Position numbers and translations under genes: made by a program. The notes below the pieces were generated by a model. That model ran no database searches and had not been told where the DNA came from. It saw only the letters and a list, made by a program, of their open reading frames with translations. From DATEKX01 sp963726785 (GTDB taxonomy: Bacteria > Acidobacteriota > Blastocatellia > UBA7656), in the NCBI GenBank assembly GCA_963726785.1, contig CAVSDJ010000008.1, forward strand, positions 1,550,001 through 1,614,000: a DNA stretch of 64,000 nt, given 5' to 3'. Below are positions 8,307 through 18,164 of this stretch, piece after piece. Numbering within the stretch: the stretch's first letter is position 1; every line of letters starts with the position of its first letter.

Positions 8307-11207
8307 CTAGGGAAGCATTTCCTTTGCGTGAATGGCGATGCGCATGGGGCGTTGAAGCGTGATGTAAGCCTGATGCGCAGAGTTCCTGCCCCACTTCGCT
8401 TTGTCGATGTCGGGCAGCACCTTCTGAATAGAAGCGTGCGAAAGCGTGTTTAATTCCTCGGCGGTCGCGGCCAGGTGCCGCCAGCTCAGGTTATTCCACG
8501 TCGTCAGCGGCGGGGCCGGTTTGTCGAAGTCCGCGACGTCCATCCCGAAGCATGGCTCGGTGGGTTGTTGCTGGATGACGAAGAACCAGCCGGGGTCGGC
8601 CTTGGCATCTTCGCGAGTCAGATCAAACCCCAGGAAGGTGACGTCGGGTTTCAGCGTGCCGCGGAAGAGTGGGTGGCGTTCGTCCTCGGGCCTGAGCGAC
8701 AGGTCGAGTAGCCCGTTCCTGCGCTCTGCCGCCACGGCGTAGATCACCGAGTTGGGATAGCGTCGCAGCAACTCGCCGCGGATGAGCAGCACCAGTTTAT
8801 CGCCCGCCTGCGCGTTGTCGCCGAGGCGGTCGGTCTTGTCCCACTCGTGGATCGGTTCGATGTCGGGCTGTTCATTGCCAGCCGACGTGTCCCAGAACTG
8901 GCGGAAGAAGGTGCCGCGCTGATCGGTCGGGTAATTGCGCCAGAGGAATTCGCGGCCCATCTCCGCGTTCAGCCCTACCATGAACGATTCGACGAATTTC
9001 GAATTGGTCTCTAGCAGCGTGATCGTGTTGGGCGGCACATGCTCCAGACCGGGGAAGAGGGAGTCCTGCGAGAGGTCGCGCAAGGCTTCATACATGGGAT
9101 GTGGGAAGTCGGGCTCGTCCATAATCGGCTCAAGCGGGTCGCCGGTGGTCCCGGTGCCGCCCGCGATTTCAAGCGACGCCTCTACCCGCGCCGTGATGGT
9201 CTTTTCGGGGCTGACGCTTTCAAGGAGGGCTCGCTGGGTGGCGGACAGATTCATCGGCAGCGGCGGCGTCTGAAACGCAATAGAAGCGGGCGAAAGGCTG
9301 CTCTGCATCAGGTAGGTCTGATGGGCTTTGGCCGCGTCTCGGAATGCGAGAAAGGCGAGCGAGGCGGCATTGTCGGTCGCTACCGCGGGCCACGTGAATG
9401 ACAGCAGGTTGCGTTTGGGCGGGACGCCTTCGTCCACGATCGTGAAATCCCTGAGCTTGGGTGCCGTCGTGAGCGCGTTCAAGATGCGGTTGAAATAGAC
9501 GGTCTGCTTTAACTGCGTCGCGTGCGTCCCGGTCTGGGCCTGCGTCACTTGATCGAGCGTCACCAGACCGGCTTCGGTTCTCTGGTCTGCGACGATCGAT
9601 GTAGAAGTATTCAACCGGGCCACGATGGCTATGGGTGCCGCACCCGCCGTCTGGAATCGGGCGCTGATCGCGTTACGCGGGCTGGTCAATCGGCGCAGCG
9701 GTGCCGAGACGGTCCTGTCCGGCAAGGCGCTTTGCGAAATGTACTTTGATAACAGCGTCCGCGTCGTGAGGTTGCTGCCGCCGCTCACCCCGCTGCCGCC
9801 CGGCATCTCGACGACGACGCGCAACTGAGCCGGGGCGACCACTTTCAGCAGCGATTCTTCTGAGAATCGAGTGAAGTGTTTGGCATGGTAAGCGGCGTTG
9901 ACCGCGCGGCAGAGCTGGGCCTGTCGCCGCATTTGGTTGATCCGTTCGATCTCGCCGAGTTGTTCCCACGCCGAAGCCATCAACTGCTCTTGCTGACTCT
10001 GGACGACGGCAGTGCCGAGCGCGGCAACCGCCCGGTAGCGCGGGTCGAGGTTCAGTTCATCGAGCCAAGTCTGGACTGCCGGCGGCGTGAAGTTGGCCTC
10101 CAAACTGTGCCGCGCTGCGTGCCAACAGCCATAAATCGGCGGCGCGACCAGCGGTTCGATGCTGCTTTGATCGATGGCCTGCCAGGGTATTTCCAGAATC
10201 CGCTTAAGCTCGGCCTGAAAGGGTGTGCGCGTCTTCTCGGGCCATTCGGCAGCCGGGGCGTCCAGCAAGCGCAAAGCGCCTTCAAGCTCCAGCGTCGTAT
10301 CCACGTGCAGCGGATGGCCCACGGGGAATGCGGCCTGGCCGATGTTCATGCGGCGCTTGCCGACTTCGGGAGGCATATCGTCCGAGTCGCGCGCTTCGAG
10401 CAGGCCGACCAGCGCCTCGAAATCGCCGCCAGCGCCGGTGCGAAACTCCCATTGGAAATAGACCGGCAACGCCACCTGCGCGGGAGATTGCGGCCCCGAA
10501 GCCCACGCAGGCTTCAGGAATCTCTCGTCGTCGGTCGTGATCGACAACCCGAGACCAGCTTTGCACCCCAGCTCGAAGGCGGGCACGACGCAGGCCAGGT
10601 AGTCCGTCAGCGGGTCGAGCCGTCGCGGGCACAGCAATCGCGACACCGTCAGGGCCGGGTTGCCCGCCAGCGATTGTCTGATCAAAGCCTCTTGCGGTTG
10701 GCTGCCGGTAACCTGCGCATGCGCCCACGCCCACGACTCGGCCAGGTCCGGCAGTTCATTCCGCGGCGCGGCTGGTGCCTTGATCTCCAGTATGGGCAGC
10801 GGCAGGTTGCGGTCGACGCGCAGGGTGACGCCTTCCTGCTTCCGCACGACCACCAGGCAGAGCCAGGGGCGCAGCTTGCCCGCCGCGGCGGCCTTGGCCG
10901 GGGTAAAGAGCCAGGGGAAGTCCGGGCGGTCAAATTCGATTGCCGGAAAATAGTTCGGCTCGAAGTCCGTCGCTAAGTGGCGCGGCTCCGTGCGGACGAC
11001 CTGCTGTGAATCAATTCCCGTGACATCGCCGGGGCCATGAAGGCGCACTTTCCGCTCGATGTCGGGGGTGTCATTGACTCGCAACTTGACCGGCACGGAG
11101 ACCACCCCGGCTTGATTTTCATTCATGCCGTCGGGCGTCTGAATGCCGGCGGCGGCCCCCTGTCTTACCCAGGGCAGGAACACATAATTTGCGGCTGAGA
11201 CCGTCAT
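8307..11207 (-). CDS. Uncharacterised 966-aa protein of the DUF6603-linked operon
   Basis: A 966-aa protein of unknown function. The N-terminus carries YVFLPWVRQG (residues 8-17), LHGPGDVTGIDSQQVVR (about 56-72) and FEPNYFPAIEFDRPDFPWLF (about 82-101), which read as conserved structural tracts rather than an active site. A serine- and threonine-rich middle section is followed by a C-terminal region with FLWRNYPTDQRGTFFRQFWD and a FGMDVADF tract. No signal peptide or membrane helix is seen. GAGGT lies 5 bases before the ATG at 11207. It sits 33 bases after the DUF6603 gene and 13 bases before the 1572-aa gene, so it is the third member of the operon. I infer a structural partner of the neighbouring large proteins. 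Confidence 0.85.
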   Translation of the reverse strand: MTVSAANYVFLPWVRQGAAAGIQTPDGMNENQAGVVSVPVKLRVNDTPDIERKVRLHGPGDVTGIDSQQVVRTEPRHLATDFEPNYFPAIEFDRPDFPWLFTPAKAAAAGKLRPWLCLVVVRKQEGVTLRVDRNLPLPILEIKAPAAPRNELPDLAESWAWAHAQVTGSQPQEALIRQSLAGNPALTVSRLLCPRRLDPLTDYLACVVPAFELGCKAGLGLSITTDDERFLKPAWASGPQSPAQVALPVYFQWEFRTGAGGDFEALVGLLEARDSDDMPPEVGKRRMNIGQAAFPVGHPLHVDTTLELEGALRLLDAPAAEWPEKTRTPFQAELKRILEIPWQAIDQSSIEPLVAPPIYGCWHAARHSLEANFTPPAVQTWLDELNLDPRYRAVAALGTAVVQSQQEQLMASAWEQLGEIERINQMRRQAQLCRAVNAAYHAKHFTRFSEESLLKVVAPAQLRVVVEMPGGSGVSGGSNLTTRTLLSKYISQSALPDRTVSAPLRRLTSPRNAISARFQTAGAAPIAIVARLNTSTSIVADQRTEAGLVTLDQVTQAQTGTHATQLKQTVYFNRILNALTTAPKLRDFTIVDEGVPPKRNLLSFTWPAVATDNAASLAFLAFRDAAKAHQTYLMQSSLSPASIAFQTPPLPMNLSATQRALLESVSPEKTITARVEASLEIAGGTGTTGDPLEPIMDEPDFPHPMYEALRDLSQDSLFPGLEHVPPNTITLLETNSKFVESFMVGLNAEMGREFLWRNYPTDQRGTFFRQFWDTSAGNEQPDIEPIHEWDKTDRLGDNAQAGDKLVLLIRGELLRRYPNSVIYAVAAERRNGLLDLSLRPEDERHPLFRGTLKPDVTFLGFDLTREDAKADPGWFFVIQQQPTEPCFGMDVADFDKPAPPLTTWNNLSWRHLAATAEELNTLSHASIQKVLPDIDKAKWGRNSAHQAYITLQRPMRIAIHAKEMLP

Positions 11208-11240
11208 CGCTACCTCACTATAGATTTATTGCGAAAGACT

Positions 11241-14200
11241 TCAATTCCTGGTCAGTGAGAAAGACCTCAACTCCTGGTCAACTCCGACACTTTCGGATAA
11301 CTCGGATCGGCGCATGATCTTCAAGCCGGCGGCTTGGGCCGGGTTCTCCCGTTTCAGTTTCCGCAGCGCCTCGGCGGCTTCCGAATAGGATGCAGGCTGG
11401 GCCGGGGCGAGGCCGGGCACCGGTCGCTCCGTCAGGTCGTCAGTCGAGACGATGCTCCAACCTTCTTTGGCGACCTTGTGCTTGCCTACAGTCGTCCGGT
11501 ATTTTGCTTTGCCCGTGCGGCGCAGGTCGCTGCTGCCGGCGGCCCCGAAGAGGGCCTGCTTGCCGAGCAGTTCCGGGCGCAAGGTATACATATCCTTCGG
11601 CTCCTCTGGATTACTGGGCCGCGGCTGGTTTTGCTCCTTGTCGACGATCCAGGTCTCGAAGTCAATCGCTTCGACTTCGAGCCAATCGTTGGCCTCGGTG
11701 GTGAAGGCAAAGTTGTTAGCAGTGAAACCGACCCCGGCGGCCATCGATTCGAAAGAAGGCCGGGAGAGCTTCTCGTCGTCGTTCATCTCGAAGAACTGCG
11801 CCGGGGCGAAGAAATCCCTGACCGGCTGCGTGACCTGGCTCTGATTGCCGAAGGTGACACTGGTGATCGAGAAGCGGCGTGCGCCTGCGGGCGCGGCCTG
11901 GCCGAACTTCGAGATATCCATGTTCAGCGGGACGATATTCTGTTTGACCGTCAGCGAGCCGAGCGGGTGGAGAAGCACATCGGTTGGCCCTGCGGCCACT
12001 GCACGCAGCGTCACCAGATTACCTTGACCGCCGGGAAGCTGACTGACCCAGTTGCCGGGATTGCCGAGCGCTTCTATCAAGCGCGGCAGGACGTCGATGG
12101 GTTCGGGGAGTGGCGGCTTGACGCCCGCGACCAGCGTTTTGTCGATGCGAATCGTGACGTCCCACCACAGCACTTCGAACGTGGCTTTGCCTTTGATGTG
12201 CAGCGGGCGGGGGCCTGAGAGCGAGCCTTCAACGCGGACTTTGAAGAGGTTGGTCGAGCCGCGCTTGAGCTGAAGCTGGGCATGAAAGTCGGCCAGGAAA
12301 GCGAAGGGGTCGAACTGGATCAGGACGTCGAAGCCGACATCGCCATGAATGCTGAACCCGGCGGCGGAGGCGTAGAGTTCGGCGCGCGCGCCAAACTGAA
12401 CGGTGTTGGATGTCAGCGCGAAATAGGCTTCGCAGCGAATCCGCGGGTTGTCGCCTGCGGCGAGATTGATGGCGATGCGCTCAAGTTTGGGAAACGCGGG
12501 CGGCGGGTTGAAGGCCGGATGCAATCCGCCAACCGCGAGGGCGAAATTGGGTGCGCCCTCCCACTTGAGCCGCATCGCCATATCCCCGGTGAGGACGAAC
12601 TTCTTCAGCAACCGCGAATCGTGCAGAGAGGCGTCGAGCGAGGCCGTCCCTTGGTCGAAATCGAGAACGCCGACGGCGTCCATCTGCAAGCGGATCAGAT
12701 CGTTCTCGGGTTTGGGCAGAATCGCCTCGATCTGGGCCAGCATCAGCAGGCGCAGGCGGGCGCCGAATTCGAGCACGAGCGCCAGGTTGGCGGTGATCAC
12801 GGACGGTGTGCCCCAGGCGATCTGGACTACCGGCCCGAAGAGATGATGGCCACGGGCGATGGGGAAGACTTTGTTCAGGTTGCTGAGGATTTGGGGCGCG
12901 TTGCGGATCGGGTCTTTCGGGAACATAACGCTGTCGAGCGTGTGGTTCTTGAGCCCGGCGCGCAGCACGTCCTCATCAAAGGTGCGGTGGAGGGCCAGCA
13001 GTCCGCCGATGCCGGTCAGTTTGAACCCTAACGGGAGCGGGATCGGCTTGAACCCTTCCGCCGTGATCAGCACCAGCAGCGAGTAGCCTTTCGATCCGTC
13101 GGGCAGCCGTGTGGCGATCAGGCCGACCGCCTTGACGGCGATGCCGCCTTGCAGATTCAGTTGGACGATGCCCGCATACTGCCCCTTGTCTGGATCGAAG
13201 TAGAGAAATCCGCCGCCGCTCACCGACGCCGTATCGATGCTCAGGCCGACGCCGCTTGGCGGCTTGAAACGGAAGTCCAGATTGGCGGCGCCGAGGTTAC
13301 CGCCGGTTTCGGGGAAGGTTACCTTGCTCACGATGCCGATCCGATCGACGACGGCGTTGACGGGGCCGAGCGACAAGCCCACGGCGGCTGATACTTCGGC
13401 TGACAGGCCAGCGTCCGAGGCCTGCAAGCCGAGGTGGAGGGTTGGAATCCTGAACACGTCGCGGATGGATAGATTGACTGGCAGCGTGGCCTCAAGGCTG
13501 CCCGAGCCGCGCAGCGTCAAACCTCGTTCATTCGACCAGGCCAGCCCCAGATCGAATTTCGCCTCCAGCCCTTCGGCGGGGAGGATGCTGCTGAGGAAGC
13601 CATCGCCGTCTCCCGGCGCGATCACGAGCTTCGACGAAGAGACATCAGCCGACAGCGCGAGCGATTGCCGCGCCTCGGAGAGCGCCGTTTCGAGCTTGAG
13701 TTGAGCGCCGCCGATTTCCAGCCGCGAGCCGTCAGGCGAGCCCAGCAAGTAGGCGGGACCTTTTTCGGGGACGGGCAGCGTTGCGGCGAGGCTGCCTTTC
13801 ACCTCCGTCGTGGCTGAGTCAGCCAGCAACGTCAACCCATGGCGACCGTAGGCGACCGCGTCGACCGCGCTGGTGAGGTTCATCTCGACCGACCAGTCAC
13901 CAACTTCCTTCGTCATGGTGAGCGTGCCGAAGGGGCTGATCACCAGACCCAGATCGCCGCGCTCGGCTGACGAGGGATTAAGGATGACCCCCGCCTCGGC
14001 CTCGGCACCTGCCAGCACGTCCGCCGCATAGATGATGAGCGCATCTTCGAGAAAGGGTGCCGCATCGCCGAAAGATGCCTTGCTCTCAGGGTCTAAGCCG
14101 TAACGACAGGGCACGCCCAGAACGTTCAATATGAGCTGCAAACGAGGGAAGAATTTTCGCGCAAACCCGACCGGGTCATCGGTCGGGGAGCCGTATTCAG

Positions 14201-14759
14201 ATTTCAACGCGGCCACCGGATCCCGGCAGAGATCCACCAGCCGGCCAAAACGGAAGCGATCGATATTGAAAGAGTCCCGGACCAGTTCATCGCCCCGGAT
14301 AACGGGCGGGCGGGGTTCCTGCTCATGAGCGGGTTGGACCAGCGTGGCCAGCCACGCCAGACTAAACGCCAGCGGATGCCAAACGCGCAGATAGACGGAC
14401 AGGAGATAGGCCGCCAGGTCCTTACCAAGATCGGCGAATGCATCTGCCGCCGCCCCGAAGCCATGGAGCGCACGCACTGCCGCCAACGCTTGATTCGATA
14501 CGTCGAGCAACGCGGCAATACTCTCCAGGGAAGGAGAGGGATCGGCCACAAGCGCGTCGATCTGCGTCTGTAGGTCGTTCACTGCGGCAAGCGCGGCGAC
14601 TACAGTTTGACGCTCGTTTCCAAGGGCCGTCTCGGCAGTCCGCGCTCCGACCTCAGCCAGCAATCGGTCAAGCGCGTGCGAGTTCTCAACGGCAGCCGCG
14701 AGGGGGGCGGTAAATTTGGCGATTTCCTCGGCCAGTGTTTTCAACAGATGTTTTTTCAT
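11241..14759 (-). CDS. DUF6603-domain protein, 1172 aa
   Basis: Residues 1-110 are helical and probably coiled (repeated Ala/Leu/Glu heptads), about 115-141 is hydrophobic and could be one membrane-associated segment, and from about 260 onward the chain is a long series of amphipathic beta strands. The part from roughly 400 to 870 matches what I know of DUF6603: landmarks are GHHLFGPVVQIAWG (about 637-650), GGLHPAFNPPPAFPKLERI (about 744-762) and YFALTSNTVQFGARAELYA (about 779-797). The function of DUF6603 is unknown. The start codon overlaps the stop of the PhoD-like gene by 4 bases (ATGA), a sign of translational coupling. The beta-rich character suggests an elongated scaffold; that is inference. 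Confidence 0.85.
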   Translation of the reverse strand: MKKHLLKTLAEEIAKFTAPLAAAVENSHALDRLLAEVGARTAETALGNERQTVVAALAAVNDLQTQIDALVADPSPSLESIAALLDVSNQALAAVRALHGFGAAADAFADLGKDLAAYLLSVYLRVWHPLAFSLAWLATLVQPAHEQEPRPPVIRGDELVRDSFNIDRFRFGRLVDLCRDPVAALKSEYGSPTDDPVGFARKFFPRLQLILNVLGVPCRYGLDPESKASFGDAAPFLEDALIIYAADVLAGAEAEAGVILNPSSAERGDLGLVISPFGTLTMTKEVGDWSVEMNLTSAVDAVAYGRHGLTLLADSATTEVKGSLAATLPVPEKGPAYLLGSPDGSRLEIGGAQLKLETALSEARQSLALSADVSSSKLVIAPGDGDGFLSSILPAEGLEAKFDLGLAWSNERGLTLRGSGSLEATLPVNLSIRDVFRIPTLHLGLQASDAGLSAEVSAAVGLSLGPVNAVVDRIGIVSKVTFPETGGNLGAANLDFRFKPPSGVGLSIDTASVSGGGFLYFDPDKGQYAGIVQLNLQGGIAVKAVGLIATRLPDGSKGYSLLVLITAEGFKPIPLPLGFKLTGIGGLLALHRTFDEDVLRAGLKNHTLDSVMFPKDPIRNAPQILSNLNKVFPIARGHHLFGPVVQIAWGTPSVITANLALVLEFGARLRLLMLAQIEAILPKPENDLIRLQMDAVGVLDFDQGTASLDASLHDSRLLKKFVLTGDMAMRLKWEGAPNFALAVGGLHPAFNPPPAFPKLERIAINLAAGDNPRIRCEAYFALTSNTVQFGARAELYASAAGFSIHGDVGFDVLIQFDPFAFLADFHAQLQLKRGSTNLFKVRVEGSLSGPRPLHIKGKATFEVLWWDVTIRIDKTLVAGVKPPLPEPIDVLPRLIEALGNPGNWVSQLPGGQGNLVTLRAVAAGPTDVLLHPLGSLTVKQNIVPLNMDISKFGQAAPAGARRFSITSVTFGNQSQVTQPVRDFFAPAQFFEMNDDEKLSRPSFESMAAGVGFTANNFAFTTEANDWLEVEAIDFETWIVDKEQNQPRPSNPEEPKDMYTLRPELLGKQALFGAAGSSDLRRTGKAKYRTTVGKHKVAKEGWSIVSTDDLTERPVPGLAPAQPASYSEAAEALRKLKRENPAQAAGLKIMRRSELSESVGVDQELRSFSLTRN

Positions 14760-17229
14760 GAGTTGAGGCCGTCCTTAATGTCCGGAAAATTAGGATCATT
14801 CGGATTGAGACTGACTAGGTAAGTCGTGGCGAAATCTCCGATTTGAGGCGCATGCCAGCGCACTGTGTGCCGAACTGCTTTGTCATCGCCTTGTCCCCAA
14901 TTGAACGTCACCTCACTGAAGTTATTGACGCCGATAACCTTTTCCTTGCCAGGGTTTCTGTTATCGAGACGAAAGAGCGCGTTCAGTGCTTTATAGAACT
15001 GCACCACCGTCTGGCGGTTAGTCAGTGCCGCGCCGGTTGGCAGCGGTGGAATACTCGGGTCCTCTGAGTCTTGCGGCAAAGGGGTAAGGTAGTCGAACCG
15101 ATAGCGATAGTCCGGCTGACGATGGAGGCGGAAGGTGTTTTTCGGAAAACGCTCCCGCCACAACGCCAGCGTCGGCCCCTTAAAATCGATCTTCACCTCA
15201 TGGGACGGCGTAGTCGCGATGGTTTCCCGTCCGACATCGAGCTTCGTTCCGGGGGAAACGTTCCAACCGACATAGCCTTCCGGCACATGAGGCGGAATCA
15301 GGCCCAGAACATGCGCCAGGGCCGGCGCGTAAGTGTAGCCGTCGCGCTGGAAGCCTCGCGTCGAATCTGTCTCCTTCTTGAAAGAGCTTCCGACCAACTG
15401 GGCAATGACTGCCCTGGCCGGCTGATCGGTCACGTCTTCAAAGCGCGTTTTGGCGCGGTAGCTCAAGCGCGAGGCGTAGCTGTGATGAACATCACCCGAG
15501 AGCAGGATCACCTGGCCGTAGTGCTCATCGCTATTGTTCTTCGGCAGTTTCGACGTCAGTGTTCTCAGCAACCTATCGGTTGCTTCCGAGGGTATTTCCC
15601 AGGCCTCAAATGTGTCTGGCGATCGATCGCGGTCCATAATAAAAGCGCCGATTCGGGCGATGAGGTTGTGCCTTGCCGCCGAACGGATCGCTGGCACCGC
15701 TGGCGCATTGGTCGACAGGACGACGAGCAAAGCGCGATTCTGCAGGGGCGGTGTCTCCAGGATCTGTTTACCGAACTGAGCCGGTGGCAGAAACTCCCCC
15801 GTCTCGCGTCCACCTTTAGGGAATGAGCGCCAGGTGCGGGTATCGGTGACGATGATCTGGTGCCCGTCAGCCTCAATGGTGTAGTTGTATAGCAGCGATC
15901 CGGGCTTGTGGACAACAGCCTTCGCCACCTCCACCTCATTCTTGTTCTCCGGCATTCCCAGGAGGGCGCGCATGTCCTTCGAGTTCTGCTCATACCGGGC
16001 CGCCCTTTGGTTCAGCGGGATTGATTGAGACGGGTCGATCAGCCCCGGGTCGAGCATCTCTAATAGCTCGCGGCCCGGCGGCGTCGGAGCCTGATCGACC
16101 TTATCGAACTTCTCGGGAGTATTACCCCAATGCTGGCAGAGCGCGTAGGCCGCGAGCCCGTTCTGCATGACGCGTATGCCGAGCGGTTTGCTGTAATGTT
16201 TGCGGCAGGTATGGAGCGTCCCATTGAAGTCGTCGGTCACATCGTGATCGTCGAAGATCATGTAGGTGGGGACATTGGCCAGTGCGCGCCGAACTCTCCG
16301 CAGATCCTCCTTAAACCTGACGACTTTCTCTCTCTGGCCCTCGACGGTCCGCATTAAAGGGATATTGCTGAAGTCGGGGTCGATCAGGCGAGTCTTTTCC
16401 AGGAGATGACTATAGTTTGGCAGCTCGGAGGGCCACAAAACGTCCGACCAGACGAACAAGTACATGCACAGATATTCTCCGAGCGACATCAGATGACTTC
16501 GCAGGTCTACCGAGGTGAAACCCGCTTCGCTCAATTCGTCTTTGCGCATGGCTGGGATAGGCAGTTTGGTCGCGGGATCAATGAGGGAAGCAGGCACGGG
16601 GAGCGTTTCATCCCATCCCATCAGGACATGAGCGGCGTCACTGAGTACGAGCAGCAGGACGTCCGCGACATCGTCCGCATAGATCTGGTCACCGGTCAGC
16701 AGAAGTTGATGTGGGCGGGCATAGGCATTGTCGACCGTTGTCATGATCAGATCATCAATCATCGGCAAGGCGTCCACGCCTTCCGCATGCGGCATCCGGC
16801 AGGACCCATGAAGCAGCCGCAATTGGTTCAGGTCCTGGGCGGCAGGGCGAAACTCGGCAATCCCGTAGGCGTAGAAGCAAGCTGCGCGTGCCCGGTCGCC
16901 TCGCTCAGCGACACGGAGGGAGGGGTGTGATTGAATCCGAATTTGAGATCGTAGGTATAGACGACCCCCTCCATGAGCGGACTGCTGGGGGAACCGGGTC
17001 GAGCGGTGACGGCGACGATGTGCAGATGCTTTCCAACGGCAACTGTCCTGCCCGTGCCCGCCGCCGCCGCTGTAATGCCGCCAGCGACCGTCACGGAGAG
17101 TTCGACCGTTGCCGCCGTCCGCGTGGCCACCCAGACGGTGACCGATTCCGGCGTGACCCGGCGCAGGATGGGTCCGGCGAGAACCTGAGGTTTGCCGCCG
17201 AGTGAATTCTGAAGCGATTCCCAAGCCAT
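14756..17229 (-). pseudogene. PhoD-like alkaline phosphatase/phosphodiesterase, one frameshift
   Basis: First gene of the large operon. From the ATG at 17229 the frame encodes a beta-sandwich N-domain (about 130 residues, starting MAWESLQNSLGGKPQV) and then breaks at the C run at 16837-16839; one extra C restores LPP-QDLNQLRLLHGSCR and the rest of the enzyme, giving about 824 aa. The catalytic part shows HGSCR, GDQIYADDVADV, FDDHDVTDDFN and LSGDVHHSYASRL, the metal-binding pattern of the PhoD-like family of phosphodiesterases. No signal peptide or Tat motif is visible, unlike secreted PhoD enzymes, so it is probably cytoplasmic. The break is in a homopolymer and may be an assembly error; if real, the N-domain is separated from the catalytic domain. 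Confidence 0.8.
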
Positions 17230-17655
17230 AGGCTGTCTCCCAAAATAGACGAAACGTGTGAAGCCGGGGCGAACCGTGAACGCTACCCGGAAAACTATAG
17301 GACGCGGAGAATCCGGTGACGTGGACCGGAATGAGCCGTCATGGAGTCCGCGCCGAAGACGGGATTGGCGGCAATTTCCGGTGCCGCTATCCTGCTTCTC
17401 TCTTTGATTGGCGACGCCACGCTCTGCAGACGGGGCGCCTGAACTTCAGCCGTTGCCGCGACTAGTTGTGGCAGTGATACAATTAAGCCGGGCTGCGTTG
17501 CGATTAGCAGACGGTTTCTACGCATCGGCTTCATTATCGCCTGCCAAAAGGGAAAGTTGCTGAACTTTCCACGATATTACTGCCTGCACAAAATTTTTTC
17601 AGTGCCGGAGCAACCCGGCCAAATAACATGCGTTACGTGGAGCGTAGGAGGAAAA
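17230..17655. other. Intergenic region with hairpin
   Basis: A 426-base region between the divergently transcribed PhoD-like operon and the small membrane protein. It should hold both promoters, but I cannot point to clear -35/-10 pairs. Positions 17551-17570 form a perfect hairpin (GGAAAGTT-GCTG-AACTTTCC). A 79-codon minus-strand open frame at 17295-17534 begins MKPMRRNRLLIATQPG and looks like a signal-peptide start but has only a weak ribosome site; I would not call it a gene. Confidence 0.45.
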
Positions 17656-18078
17656 ATGAATATTAAAGTTTTAGCGGCGACCATTGCGGGGTCGATAACA
17701 ATTTTTCTTTTAGGATATTTGATTTTTGGAATCCTGCTCGCGCCATATACGAAAGCGGATGTGATTCAATACGCCGGTTTGCACAAAGAGCCGCCGGATT
17801 TCCTGCTGCTTATACTCAAAAACATAGTTCAGGCATTTCTGCTTGTATACATTTTTGAGTATTTGGCGAGAATCAGGACGTTTCTCGGCGGTATGAAGGT
17901 TAGTGCAATAATTATGTTTCTCATTACCCTGAGCCTAAATCTGAACTTATTGAGTATTTTGAATCTGCACACGGGATTCACGGCTAATATCCTCGATGTT
18001 GTGGGTGAAACCGTAAGGATAGCTCTCGGCGGCGGAGTCATCGGTGCGGTTTTGGGCTTTATGGATAAGGGCGAGTGA
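17656..18078 (+). CDS. Small integral membrane protein, about four helices
   Basis: A 140-aa protein with four hydrophobic segments (about residues 5-27, 48-70, 80-102 and 118-136). I do not recognise the family with certainty; it resembles small four-helix inner-membrane proteins of unknown function such as the DUF1761 type. The start at 17656 is chosen because TAGGAGG lies 5 bases upstream, whereas the longer open frame has no ribosome site. It stands alone on the plus strand and converges on the propeller operon downstream. Confidence 0.7.
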   Translation: MNIKVLAATIAGSITIFLLGYLIFGILLAPYTKADVIQYAGLHKEPPDFLLLILKNIVQAFLLVYIFEYLARIRTFLGGMKVSAIIMFLITLSLNLNLLSILNLHTGFTANILDVVGETVRIALGGGVIGAVLGFMDKGE

Positions 18079-18164
18079 GCCGCCGTCAATGGCTCTGAGT
18101 AATAGACCATCTCAAAAATAGGCTCTGAGTAAATGTCCGCGTTCTCCGAGCTGTCGGCGCGTCA

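Noticed and set aside
9876..10976. A 366-codon plus-strand open frame inside the 966-aa gene
   Set aside because: It is antisense to a coding frame with family-like tracts and good codon character; its own translation is Arg- and Gly-rich with no motif, as expected for a GC-rich shadow.
18091..18132. Direct repeat GGCTCTGAGTAA at 18091 and 18121
   Set aside because: Only two short copies; probably a local duplication without function.
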